NCBI GenBank assembly: GCA_900539345.1 | Contig: UQBS01000008.1 | Coordinates: forward strand, 1 to 64,000 | DNA length: 64,000 bases | Direction of reading: 5' to 3' | DNA from: an uncultured Coriobacteriaceae bacterium | GTDB taxonomy: Bacteria > Actinomycetota > Coriobacteriia > Coriobacteriales > UMGS124 | Translations under genes and position numbers: made by a program | Shown: positions 25,885-33,823 of the stretch, piece by piece | Numbering within the stretch: position 1 is the stretch's first letter | How the letters are laid out: the number at the start of each line of letters is the position of its first letter | The notes under the pieces: model-generated | Database searches by the model: none | Told to the model about the DNA's origin: nothing | Seen by the model: only the letters and a program-made list of their open reading frames with translations

Positions 25885-27417
25885 CTACTCGCGCGCCTCA
25901 GCGGCCGCTGCCGACTCGCCGGCGATGTGGCCCCAGACCAGGCCGCCGGAAAGCGACGTGCCCGAACCCGGATAGTACAGGCCGTACCAACCGCCCGAGT
26001 TCATGCCGCCAGCGTACAAGCCGGGGATGACCTCGCCGTTGTTGTCGATGACCTCGGCCTTGGTGTTGATGAGCAGGCCGCCGAGCGAACCCAGGTTGGC
26101 CGAGATATTGAGGTTTGCATAGAACGGCGGCTTGTCGAGCTTGATGAGCTGGGTGTCGCGGCCGTACTCGAGGTCCTCGCCGGACTCCTCGATGTTGGTG
26201 TTCCACAGGTCGACGGTGCTCTTGAGGTTGGAGGCGGGGACGCCGATCTGTTCGGCCAGTTCCTCGACGGTGTCGGCGCTGAAGAGCTTGCCGTCTGCCA
26301 CGGCGCCCTCGGGGTCATCGGCCCACGGCGTGAGGCCCTGCTCGATGGCGTTCTGGTCGAAGATCATGTACGTGTGACCGCCGAGCTGCGTTTCCTGCTG
26401 GAAGATGGCGCGGTAGGTGTAGGCGTAGGTGGCGTCCTCGCACACGAAACGCTTGCCCTTGCAGTTGACGAAGATGCAGGGGATTTGCGGTGTGGCGTTC
26501 GTCGTGGCGTTGCCGGTGGCCATGTCGTAGTCGATGGTGCCGCCCACGCTGGCGAGCTGGCCGTTTACGGCCATGCCCATGCGGATGCCGTCGCCGTTGG
26601 CCAGAGGAGAGATGTAGCTCATCTGCGTGGTGAGGTCCCAGTACTGCTGCTGGTTGAAGCTCATGCAGAGGTCCTCGGCGCGGTCGATGCCACCAAGAGC
26701 CAGGATGACGCCCTTGGCTGCCTTGATGGCGAGCTCTGCCCCGTCGCGCTCGACGATGGCGCCCATGACACCCTTGCCCTCGGTGAAGACGAGGCGCTTG
26801 GCGGTCGTGTTGTACTCGAAGGTGGCTCCCAGGCGCTCGGCCTCGGCGGTCTCGGCGTCGGTCAGCACGCCACCCTGGCCGCCAGCGCCGCCGCCCTCGT
26901 ACACGTGGATGCGGTCGGCGTGCAGGCCCTCGGTGACGTAGGGCACATGGCAGTTGCCGTAGACGCTGACCCACTTGATGCCGATGGTGGAAAGCCACTC
27001 GATGAGCTCAGGGGCGCGGTTGCACATCGTGGTGATGAGGTCCTCGTGGCCAATGCCCTCGGCCTGCTCCATGTAGCACTGGGCATGCTTCTCAGGCGTG
27101 TCATCTTGGAAATCGGTGAATTCCTTCTGCCACTGGGTGCCTGCGGCCTGGATGACGCCGCCCGACATGGCCGTGGTGCCGCCCGACTTCTCGTCGGCGT
27201 CCACGACGATGACCTTGGCGCCAGCCTCGGCTGCGGCGCAGGCGGCGGACAGGCCGGTACCGCCGGCCCCCAGGATGAGGACGTCGCACTCCTCGTCCCA
27301 GGTCTCGGGCTCTTCGGCGGCCTTGGCGGAGCCGATGAGGCTGTTTGAGGCGGCGAGGGTTGCGGCGCCGGCAGCGCATGCACCGGCGACAAAGTTCCTG
27401 CGAGTCAGTTCGGACAT
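25885..27417 (-). CDS. Tat-exported FAD reductase
   Basis: 510 residues from MSELTRRNFVAGACAAGAAT, with AAGGGGGA upstream. The twin-arginine signal is at residues 5-33. The FAD fold is LILGAGGTGLSAACAAAEAG, with KSGGTTAMSGG next. The C-terminal segment reads GGLLINTKAEVIDNNGEV, then GTSLSGGLVWGHIAGESAAA. The usual HHTMGG histidine motif and NRLGGN arginine motif of fumarate reductase are absent, so the substrate differs. No FMN domain is present. It is followed by the LuxR-type gene at 24108 on the same strand. Upstream lies the nucleoid-associated protein gene, with a terminator between. Confidence 0.9.
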   Translation of the reverse strand: MSELTRRNFVAGACAAGAATLAASNSLIGSAKAAEEPETWDEECDVLILGAGGTGLSAACAAAEAGAKVIVVDADEKSGGTTAMSGGVIQAAGTQWQKEFTDFQDDTPEKHAQCYMEQAEGIGHEDLITTMCNRAPELIEWLSTIGIKWVSVYGNCHVPYVTEGLHADRIHVYEGGGAGGQGGVLTDAETAEAERLGATFEYNTTAKRLVFTEGKGVMGAIVERDGAELAIKAAKGVILALGGIDRAEDLCMSFNQQQYWDLTTQMSYISPLANGDGIRMGMAVNGQLASVGGTIDYDMATGNATTNATPQIPCIFVNCKGKRFVCEDATYAYTYRAIFQQETQLGGHTYMIFDQNAIEQGLTPWADDPEGAVADGKLFSADTVEELAEQIGVPASNLKSTVDLWNTNIEESGEDLEYGRDTQLIKLDKPPFYANLNISANLGSLGGLLINTKAEVIDNNGEVIPGLYAGGMNSGGWYGLYYPGSGTSLSGGLVWGHIAGESAAAAEARE

Positions 27418-27546
27418 GGTAAATCCCCCTTCAACGAGATGGGCATGGGTGCACTCGACGCGGGCCCTGATGTGAGGGCCGTTGTCATCGGGCGCTTGAG
27501 TCCCAATGTGGCACGGAAGGGGCCGATTGACCATCCCACGCATGAG

Positions 27547-27580
27547 AAAAGCCGCCTACCACGTTGCGTAGTAGGCGGCT
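27547..27580 (-). terminator. Intrinsic terminator of the nucleoid-associated protein gene
   Basis: GCCGCCTAC pairs with GTAGGCGGC, and the minus strand continues into TTTTC. It lies 43 bases past the stop at 27623. Confidence 0.75.
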
Positions 27581-27622
27581 TGAGCTGGGGAAACATTGGG
27601 GTGCCGATGGATGGGTCGGCAG

Positions 27623-28714
27623 TTATCTATTCTCGATGTGCCCGATGTTCTTGAGCTCAATGGACATGGAGCCGTCGGACTGCGTCACGAACTCGATGAA
27701 GTTGGGGTTCATGCTGTACTCGGACGGGAAGGTGATCTCGATGCCGGTGTCGGTGCGGATGCGGTGGCTGCGGTTGGCGGCGTGGGCCACACTCTTCTTT
27801 ACGTGCACGCGCTCGGGAAGCTCCTCCTCGCGGGCCATCTCCTCGTAGCGCTCGCGCATCTGCGGCGCGTCCTCGAACACGTCCTCGCCGAGCTCCCATG
27901 GCGGCAGGAAGTCGCCCTCGTCGGCCTTCTCCTGCATGACGGCCTTGGCGCGCGACACGGCGGTCGCGGCGTTGGCGCCGTACTCGTTGGCCACGTCTTC
28001 CACGATGCGGGCCACCGTCTGCATGACCTCCTTGGTGGAGGCTGCCGAGCTGCACTGAAGCAGGCCGTCGGGCAGGAGCATGCACGTGCTGCCTGCGATA
28101 ACGCGCTCCTTGTCGTGGAAGTCCACGGAGAAGTCGCTCGTTGCGATGAAGGCGTAGGAGTCAATCTTCTGCGTGGGGTTGGGCAACGTTGCATCGTGGC
28201 GCACCACGTCGCACACGGCCTCGCCGCCCTCGTGGTGCACGTCGTGGACGTAGGCCTGCTTGCGGGGGAGCAGCGCGATGGCAAAGAAGCGCTCGCCTCG
28301 GCCGTCGAACGCGGCGTCCTCCATGATGGCGGCGGCCTCGGTCACGGGCATGTCGAGCTCGTCGGCGGCATTCTGCGCGGCGGAGGTCACGGGGTCGCCA
28401 TCGAAGTCGGCCACGAGCAGGTCGCACGCCTCGCAGGTCTCGCCTTTGCGCAGCTCAGAGTAGAGGAACTCGGCGATCTGGCGGGAGAACGCCACGAAGT
28501 CGCCGGACTTGAGGTAGTGCTCAAGCTCGCCGGCGAACATGCTGTCCTGCTTGAACTGGCCGTGCTTGTTCTCGGCGCTGCCCTGGGCGCGGCGCAGGTG
28601 GCGCTGCACGAACGACTTGACGAGGCGCTCTCCCAAGTCGAGCTCGCGGGCGGAGTAGGTGGTGCCTGCTCCCTCGAAGTCGAAGACGTGCAGGATGGCG
28701 TGGTTGATGTTCAT
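27623..28714 (-). CDS. NdpA/YejK-like nucleoid-associated protein
   Basis: 363 residues from MNINHAILHVFDFEGAGTTY; GGAAG lies at a good distance, and the longer frame upstream is arginine-rich and unlikely. The opening, followed by SARELDLGERLVKSFVQRHL and FKQDSMFAGELEHYLKSGDF, matches the NA37 (nucleoid-associated protein) family. Members bind DNA or act with phage and plasmid elements. Length is slightly above the usual 330-350. No export signal is present. It is divergent from the ketopantoate-reductase-like gene at 28989. The family call is good; the actual role is unknown. Confidence 0.85.
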   Translation of the reverse strand: MNINHAILHVFDFEGAGTTYSARELDLGERLVKSFVQRHLRRAQGSAENKHGQFKQDSMFAGELEHYLKSGDFVAFSRQIAEFLYSELRKGETCEACDLLVADFDGDPVTSAAQNAADELDMPVTEAAAIMEDAAFDGRGERFFAIALLPRKQAYVHDVHHEGGEAVCDVVRHDATLPNPTQKIDSYAFIATSDFSVDFHDKERVIAGSTCMLLPDGLLQCSSAASTKEVMQTVARIVEDVANEYGANAATAVSRAKAVMQEKADEGDFLPPWELGEDVFEDAPQMRERYEEMAREEELPERVHVKKSVAHAANRSHRIRTDTGIEITFPSEYSMNPNFIEFVTQSDGSMSIELKNIGHIENR

Positions 28715-28988
28715 CGTCGCTTCCGTTCGTGCGGTCGGTGGCGCCGGGCGATGCGCGCGGCGCGGTTGTTTGCAAGGGGATAGGATACCGCGTCGTCTGG
28801 GGCCGTGTGGGATGCGGGACGCGAGCCCACGCAAATCCCGCGCGTGAAGTGGTCGAATATGGCGCACACGGCGGGTGCCCGCTCATGTACCGTCCGCCGT
28901 GTGTACTTTGGGCACGCCGATGTTCTGCTGGTCGTTGTGCTACCCTGCGGGTTTTAAAGAAAACCTGACGCGGGAAGGCGGTTCGGCC

Positions 28989-29903
28989 ATGCGTATCGAG
29001 AAGGTCGCGTTTATCGGTAAGGGCGGCGTGGGCCTTATGTATGGCAGCATCATGGCCAAGAACCTGGGGGCCGATGCAGTGGAATACGTGATGGACGACG
29101 CTCGCTATGAGCGCCACGCCGCCGATGCAGTCACCATCAACGGTGAGCCGTGCCCGCTTCGCAGCGTGCGTGCAAGTGAGGCGACCCCTGTTGACCTGGT
29201 GATTCTTACCGTCAAGACAACCGGCCTCGAGCAGGCGCTCGACACGATGGAAGCCGTGGTGGGCCCCCATACGCGCATCGCGAGCCTGTGCAACGGCATC
29301 ACGAGCGAAGAGCGCATTGCCGCACGATTCGGCTGGCAGCGTACCGTGTTGGGCATCTGCCAAGGCATGGACGTGGTGTTTCTCGACGGCACACTCACCT
29401 ACCGCAACTCCGGCGAGATTCGCTTTGGCGCGGCGGCAGGCACAGATCCCCAGGTTGTTGCTGACATTGCCGACTTTTACGAGCGCGCCGGCGTGGCGCA
29501 CGTGGTGGAGAAGGACATTCGCCATCGTATGTGGGCCAAGCTCATGATGAACGACGGCATCAACCAGACGTGCATGGCATATGGCGGCACCTACGGCAGC
29601 GCAACCGAGCGAGGAAGCGAGCAGCGCCGCTGCTTCGTGGCCGCCATGCGTGAAGCCCTTGCGGTGGCCAACGCCGAGGGCATCGCGCTCACCGAGGCAG
29701 ACCTTTCCCAGATGTTGCACGTCATCGAGGGACTCGACCCGAACGGCATGCCTTCCATGGCGCAGGATCGCATCGCCCACCGCAAGACCGAGGTGGAGGA
29801 GTTTTCTGGCACCATCTTGCGCCTTGCTGCCAAGCATTGCATCGAGGTCCCGCAAAACGAGTGGCTCTACCAGCGTATTCATGAGATTGAGGCAAGCTGG
29901 TAG
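28989..29903 (+). CDS. Ketopantoate reductase (PanE/ApbA) family protein
   Basis: 304 residues from ATGCGTATCGAG, with GGGAAGG upstream. FIGKGGVGLMYGSIMAKNLG is the NADPH-binding loop. SLCNGITS holds the conserved Asn, HRMWAKLMMNDGINQ the catalytic Lys and the second Asn, and RKTEVEEFSG the substrate-binding Glu. Known members reduce 2-dehydropantoate to pantoate for coenzyme A synthesis. Because the family has many paralogues with other 2-oxo acids, and no other pantothenate genes are near, I do not assign a symbol. It is transcribed alone. A structured repeat follows at 29963. Confidence 0.85.
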   Translation: MRIEKVAFIGKGGVGLMYGSIMAKNLGADAVEYVMDDARYERHAADAVTINGEPCPLRSVRASEATPVDLVILTVKTTGLEQALDTMEAVVGPHTRIASLCNGITSEERIAARFGWQRTVLGICQGMDVVFLDGTLTYRNSGEIRFGAAAGTDPQVVADIADFYERAGVAHVVEKDIRHRMWAKLMMNDGINQTCMAYGGTYGSATERGSEQRRCFVAAMREALAVANAEGIALTEADLSQMLHVIEGLDPNGMPSMAQDRIAHRKTEVEEFSGTILRLAAKHCIEVPQNEWLYQRIHEIEASW

Positions 29904-29962
29904 GGAAGTCTTGCCAACTTGCCCTGCGCGGTCGCGGCTGTCTCGTGCGCATCCGATTGCCC

Positions 29963-30112
29963 GAAAACGCCAAAAGTATGCGTTATAACTCAGCCGGGCT
30001 TTTAGACGGGCTGAGAGCCATCGCAAAACACCAGGTAGATTAAGAGCGCCCATTGCGCATGGGCGGACCTACAGTCCCGACGAGTATTTAAACGCATACT
30101 TTTGGCGTTTTC
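29963..30112. ncRNA. 150-base element closed by a 22-bp inverted repeat (RNA or MITE candidate)
   Basis: Arms 29963-29984 and 30091-30112 are perfectly complementary over 22 bases. Inside are two smaller hairpins: CTCAGCC with GGCTGAG near 29989-30012, and GCCCAT-TGCGC-ATGGGC near 30049. The whole folds into a long stem with a branched head. No coding frame fits. It could be a small RNA, a 3' structure of the preceding gene, or a miniature inverted-repeat element; no target-site duplication was seen. Confidence 0.45.
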
Positions 30113-30207
30113 CGTACGCGGTTCGAAGGATGCATCGCGATTTTGGCTGGAAATCTTCCGGCTCGGTGGGGTCAAGCGTCAGATGTGCGCAAGGACAAGC
30201 ATTCTCC

Positions 30208-30237
30208 TTGACAATGTTGATATAAAAGTGATATCAC
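30208..30237 (+). promoter_or_regulatory. Promoter of the SPFH/Arc operon with overlapping palindrome
   Basis: TTGACA (30208-30213) is 17 bases from ATATCA (30231-30236). The perfect 10-bp palindrome GTGATATCAC (30228-30237) overlaps the -10 box. Repression by the ribbon-helix-helix protein encoded in the operon is a natural guess. Confidence 0.55.
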
Positions 30238-30306
30238 TCTGGTATCGAAAAGGCAGCGAGCCCGACAAAGGGTGCCGAGGCGGCTGCAATAGAGAGGAGA
30301 TGTGCC

Positions 30307-31284
30307 ATGACGAGCATGCATGAGACAAACGTAAGCGCGGCGGGTGCCCAGACGGGTGCGCCGCAGCAGGTTGAGGCCACGGTCGAGAAACGCGTGGCGG
30401 CAAAGTCGGGCTGGGGTATGCTCGCCCTTGTTGTCTTGGGCTTCCTTGCATCGGTTGCCTGCTTTGTTGCCGGTGCAATCCTTGATACGCGAGGCTGGTC
30501 TGGGATGTTTATCGGCCTTACCATTATCGCAGGTAGCGTGCTTATCATCCTCGCTTGCATTGCCACGGGCGGCTTCATGATGGTGCAGCCCAACACCGCC
30601 CGCGTGCTCACGCTGTTTGGAGAGTACAAGGGAACCACGACCGACACAGGTCTGCGCTGGGTGAACCCCTTCTGCAAGAAGACCACGGTCAGCCTGCGCG
30701 CCCGCACGCTCAACGGCGAGCACCTCAAGGTGAACGACAAGCTCGGCAACCCCATCGAGATCGCCAACGTCACGGTGTGGCATGTGGAGGACACCGCCCG
30801 CGCCGTCTTCGACGTGGATGACTACGAGGCCTACGTCGCTTCCCAGAGTGAGACCGCGCTGCGTCACGTGGCGAGCCTGTACGCCTACGACCACATGGGT
30901 GAGAACGACGCCGACTCCACCGAGATCACCCTGCGCTCCAACATTACCGAGGTGAGCGAGGTCCTGCGCCGCGAGCTGGCCTCCCGTCTTGCCATGGCCG
31001 GCGTTGCCGTGGACGATGCGCGCCTCACGCACCTGGCCTACGCTCCCGAGATCGCCCAGTCCATGCTGCGCCGTCAGCAGGCCGACGCCATCATCGCGGC
31101 CCGCGGCAAGATCGTGCGCGGTGCGGTCGACATGGTCGAGATGGCCTTGGGCGAGCTTTCCGAGCGCCATGTGGTGGACATGGACGACGACCGTCGTGCC
31201 GCCATGGTGTCCAACCTGCTTGTGGTACTCTGTGGTGATTCGGAAGCTCAGCCGGTGGTGAATACTGGCACGATTTACCAGTAG
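30307..31284 (+). CDS. SPFH/band-7 domain membrane protein
   Basis: 325 residues; ATG with AGAGGAG upstream. Residues 1-35 are soluble. Two membrane segments follow (MLALVVLGFLASVACFVAGA at 38-60, and a second at 67-90). The SPFH domain begins with VQPNTARVLTLFGEYKGTTT and continues to the alpha-helical ARGKIVRGAVDMVEMALGEL. SPFH proteins form large oligomeric rings that organise membrane microdomains. The 62-residue Arc-like gene starts 13 bases after the stop, so the two form an operon. The pairing of this SPFH subtype with a small ribbon-helix-helix protein is known from other bacteria; what the pair does is unclear. Confidence 0.9.
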   Translation: MTSMHETNVSAAGAQTGAPQQVEATVEKRVAAKSGWGMLALVVLGFLASVACFVAGAILDTRGWSGMFIGLTIIAGSVLIILACIATGGFMMVQPNTARVLTLFGEYKGTTTDTGLRWVNPFCKKTTVSLRARTLNGEHLKVNDKLGNPIEIANVTVWHVEDTARAVFDVDDYEAYVASQSETALRHVASLYAYDHMGENDADSTEITLRSNITEVSEVLRRELASRLAMAGVAVDDARLTHLAYAPEIAQSMLRRQQADAIIAARGKIVRGAVDMVEMALGELSERHVVDMDDDRRAAMVSNLLVVLCGDSEAQPVVNTGTIYQ

Positions 31285-31296
31285 GTTTGGATTGAG

Positions 31297-31485
31297 ATGC
31301 AGAGAAAGCAGTACCCCCTGCGCATAGACCCTGAGGTGTGGGCCGCAGTGCAGCGCTGGGCCGATGACGACTTCCGCAGCGTGAACGGCCAGGTCGAGTG
31401 GATACTGCGCGACGCCCTCAAGCGTGCCGGCAGGCTTCCCAAGAAGGAGGAAGCCGTAGGCGAGGACGGCACGGCCAGGGAGTAG
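31297..31485 (+). CDS. Arc-type ribbon-helix-helix DNA-binding protein
   Basis: 62 residues. KQYPLRIDPEVWAAVQRWAD, then FRSVNGQVEWILRDALKRAG, is the Arc/MetJ fold: one strand followed by two helices. It is the second gene of the SPFH operon. It probably binds the palindrome in the operon promoter at 30228. The ribosome site is weak, so translation may be coupled to the upstream gene. Confidence 0.85.
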   Translation: MQRKQYPLRIDPEVWAAVQRWADDDFRSVNGQVEWILRDALKRAGRLPKKEEAVGEDGTARE

Positions 31486-31508
31486 AACGAAACAAGCCGC
31501 CTCAATAG

Positions 31509-31552
31509 ACCCGCGCATCCAGAGGAAACGCCCCTCGGGTGCGCGGGTTTTT
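31509..31552 (+). terminator. Intrinsic terminator of the SPFH/Arc operon
   Basis: ACCCGCGCATCC pairs with GGGTGCGCGGGT (one G-U), followed by TTTT. Confidence 0.85.
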
Positions 31553-31691
31553 GCGTGCGGTGGGTCTGGATGGCTGCGGGAACGATGCCCTCGCATGGAG
31601 ATGCCGACGTACAACGGAATCTATGCCCGCCGTCTCTGGTATGCGCGCGGTGGTGTTGTTTTGCGCGCTTCTTTCGCACGATGCCCTCGCG

Positions 31692-33620
31692 CTACTGCTC
31701 GCCTCCCTTTCGGTATGCGCCTGGGGTCTTGTCGCGGTAGCGTTTGAAGGCGCGTGTCATGGTGAGGGTGCTGCCGTATCCCACGCTCGAGGCAATGTCG
31801 GGGATGGGGAGCTGGGTTGTGCGCAGGAGCTCCTCGGCCTTGTCGAGGCGCAGGCCGTGCAGGTAGCCCAAGAATCCGCCGTCGGGGCAGGCCTGGGAGA
31901 ACGCGCGCGAGATGCCGGCGCGGCTCATACCGAACCGCTCGGCCACAAGCGCGGCCGTCAACGAGGGGTCGCGGTAGTTCGCCTGCACGTAGGCGAGCAG
32001 GTCGGCTGCGTTGGCGCCTCCCGTCGAGCTGTTTGCGCCGGCCTCCGTGTGACTGGCAGGCGCGGGTTCGTCCCCCAGCAGGGGCGTTGCGCTACTCGTC
32101 TGGCCGTCGTAACGTACGACCTTGTTGAATGCACGCTTACGTGTTCCCTCTTCAAGCGCGGCCATTGCCTCTCGGTAGCACAGGTTCAGCTTGGCGGCAC
32201 CGGCGTGCACGTTGCCGGCGAACACTGAGACGAGAACGCCCTGCTCTTGGGCATAGGAGAGCAGTCCCGAGAGCAAGGGAGGCATCCCGCCGCCTTGGGC
32301 GTCAATCACCGCGAAGACGAAGCCGCTCTCCTTGCACAGCGCGCATGCTCGCCCTTTGCCTTCCAGGTAGTCGCGCACAAGGCTGCTGAGCTGGGATGTT
32401 TCGTGCGGCTGTTCATGTTGCTTGCCACCCTGCTCGTCGGTGCGCACGATGGCCAGCGCCACCTCACGGCTCGGCTCGGCGAAAAAGAACTCCGCGCCCT
32501 CTTCGGTCAGGCTGGCCCTGCCGCGCAACAGGCGCATGAGGTGGAACTCGCCCACAAGTTCATCTTGCTCGCTCAGACGGTTTTCCATTGCTTCCAGGGC
32601 AAATCCGATGAGCTTGAACTCATCTTGCACGTCGCGTCCGCCCGGCGCGAGCTTGGCGATGATGTCCTGAAGCGGCTCGTAGATGCGCTGGGTCAGATAC
32701 AGGCCGGCCGCGCAGCCCAGTGCCACGAGCACCACGGTGGCTGCGATGATGATGAGGGCGAACTGGTGGTACGCAGCCTGCGCCACATCGGGCACCATGA
32801 ACACGAACGCCTGGCCTCCGTCGGTGGGCTTGTGGAAATACTCGCGGTAGGGCTTGCCGTTATGCGTGACGCCGACGATGTCGCGTTCCACAGGGGAGTT
32901 CATGATGACGTCTATGTCGATGGCGTCCTGGTAGGCATTCGCGCCCAAAGCGATCCGCGTCCCGTCCTCGTCGACGAAGTACATCTCGGCAATGTCGGCG
33001 ATGGGCTCGAGGACGTCGATGTTGGGGACCTCGGGCATGTGATAGAAGGCAACGATGGTTGCGCTGCCGGAATAAGGCAAGACAGAAACGCTCCAGGCCG
33101 TTCCGTTTCCAGCGGATAGGCGCGTAACGGTGCGCCCGCTGCTTGCAAGGGAATCAATGTCTACCTCAGTGAGTCGCTTTTCACGGGCGCGGGCGTCTTC
33201 TGCGGCGCTGGCGCTGCCCAGGATGAAGTTGCCCCCATCCTCCGTGTTCCTGAGGACCACATAGACATTCTGCGCGTCGCCAACATGGTTATGCTCGAAT
33301 GCGCCAAGCCTGCGAGCGACTTGTTCGCGCAAGGCGGTGTTGTCCGGGTCGGTCGTCAGGCGCGCGAGTGCGCCGTCAGCGTCCAACTGTGCAACCGCGT
33401 CAGACGGGCTGTTGTTCAGCGGCGAGCGCTCCTGCTGGTACAGGTCGAAGGCGGTGATTGCCGAGTCGAGGGCGCGGCTTTCCTGCTGGGTGGCGCGGCC
33501 GATGGTGAGCAGGTTGATGATGCAGCAGGCAGCCATGACAATCACGACGGTGGCGCACAATGTGCCGGCCAAAAGGTAGAACCCGCGTCCCCGAAACGTG
33601 CGGTGCAACTTCCGACGCAT
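31692..33620 (-). CDS. Membrane-bound AraC-family one-component regulator
   Basis: 642 residues from ATG with GGGAGG upstream. TM1 is at about residues 13-37 (FYLLAGTLCATVVIVMAACC). Residues 40-280 are an extracellular sensor, probably Cache-like. TM2 is near 283-310 (FALIIIAATVVLVALGCAAG). Then come a HAMP-like linker and a central domain. The AraC HTH pair is at about 540-642 (TAALVAERFGMSRAGISRAF and IPDIASSVGYGSTLTMTRAF). It is divergent from the reductase at 33824 and is probably its activator. Three phased repeats lie between them. This is the only membrane AraC regulator in the window; most modules use LuxR types. Confidence 0.9.
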   Translation of the reverse strand: MRRKLHRTFRGRGFYLLAGTLCATVVIVMAACCIINLLTIGRATQQESRALDSAITAFDLYQQERSPLNNSPSDAVAQLDADGALARLTTDPDNTALREQVARRLGAFEHNHVGDAQNVYVVLRNTEDGGNFILGSASAAEDARAREKRLTEVDIDSLASSGRTVTRLSAGNGTAWSVSVLPYSGSATIVAFYHMPEVPNIDVLEPIADIAEMYFVDEDGTRIALGANAYQDAIDIDVIMNSPVERDIVGVTHNGKPYREYFHKPTDGGQAFVFMVPDVAQAAYHQFALIIIAATVVLVALGCAAGLYLTQRIYEPLQDIIAKLAPGGRDVQDEFKLIGFALEAMENRLSEQDELVGEFHLMRLLRGRASLTEEGAEFFFAEPSREVALAIVRTDEQGGKQHEQPHETSQLSSLVRDYLEGKGRACALCKESGFVFAVIDAQGGGMPPLLSGLLSYAQEQGVLVSVFAGNVHAGAAKLNLCYREAMAALEEGTRKRAFNKVVRYDGQTSSATPLLGDEPAPASHTEAGANSSTGGANAADLLAYVQANYRDPSLTAALVAERFGMSRAGISRAFSQACPDGGFLGYLHGLRLDKAEELLRTTQLPIPDIASSVGYGSTLTMTRAFKRYRDKTPGAYRKGGEQ

Positions 33621-33668
33621 GCCTTGACCTCCCCAAATCGTGGTTTAGCGTCTGCGTTTTGACGTCCG

Positions 33669-33748
33669 TGCAAAAATCGACGCCATCAATTTGCCCATGA
33701 TTGTACACCTGAAAAAACTGACGCTGGCGTGAAAAACCCGATGCTGGC
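33669..33748 (+). promoter_or_regulatory. Phased direct repeats, candidate AraC binding sites
   Basis: Two 19-base repeats at 33710-33728 and 33730-33748 (TGAAAAACCCGATGCTGGC in the second) differ at three positions and are 20 bases apart. A weaker third copy lies at 33669-33687, 41 bases upstream, so all are on one helix face. They end just before a possible -10 (GATAAA at 33754), the position expected for an activator site of the gene at 33824. Confidence 0.55.
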
Positions 33749-33823
33749 TAGAGTGATAAATGGCCGCATGCAAGGAGCATGTGGCGCATCGTTCGCCTTG
33801 AACATTCGAACAAGGAGGCATGT

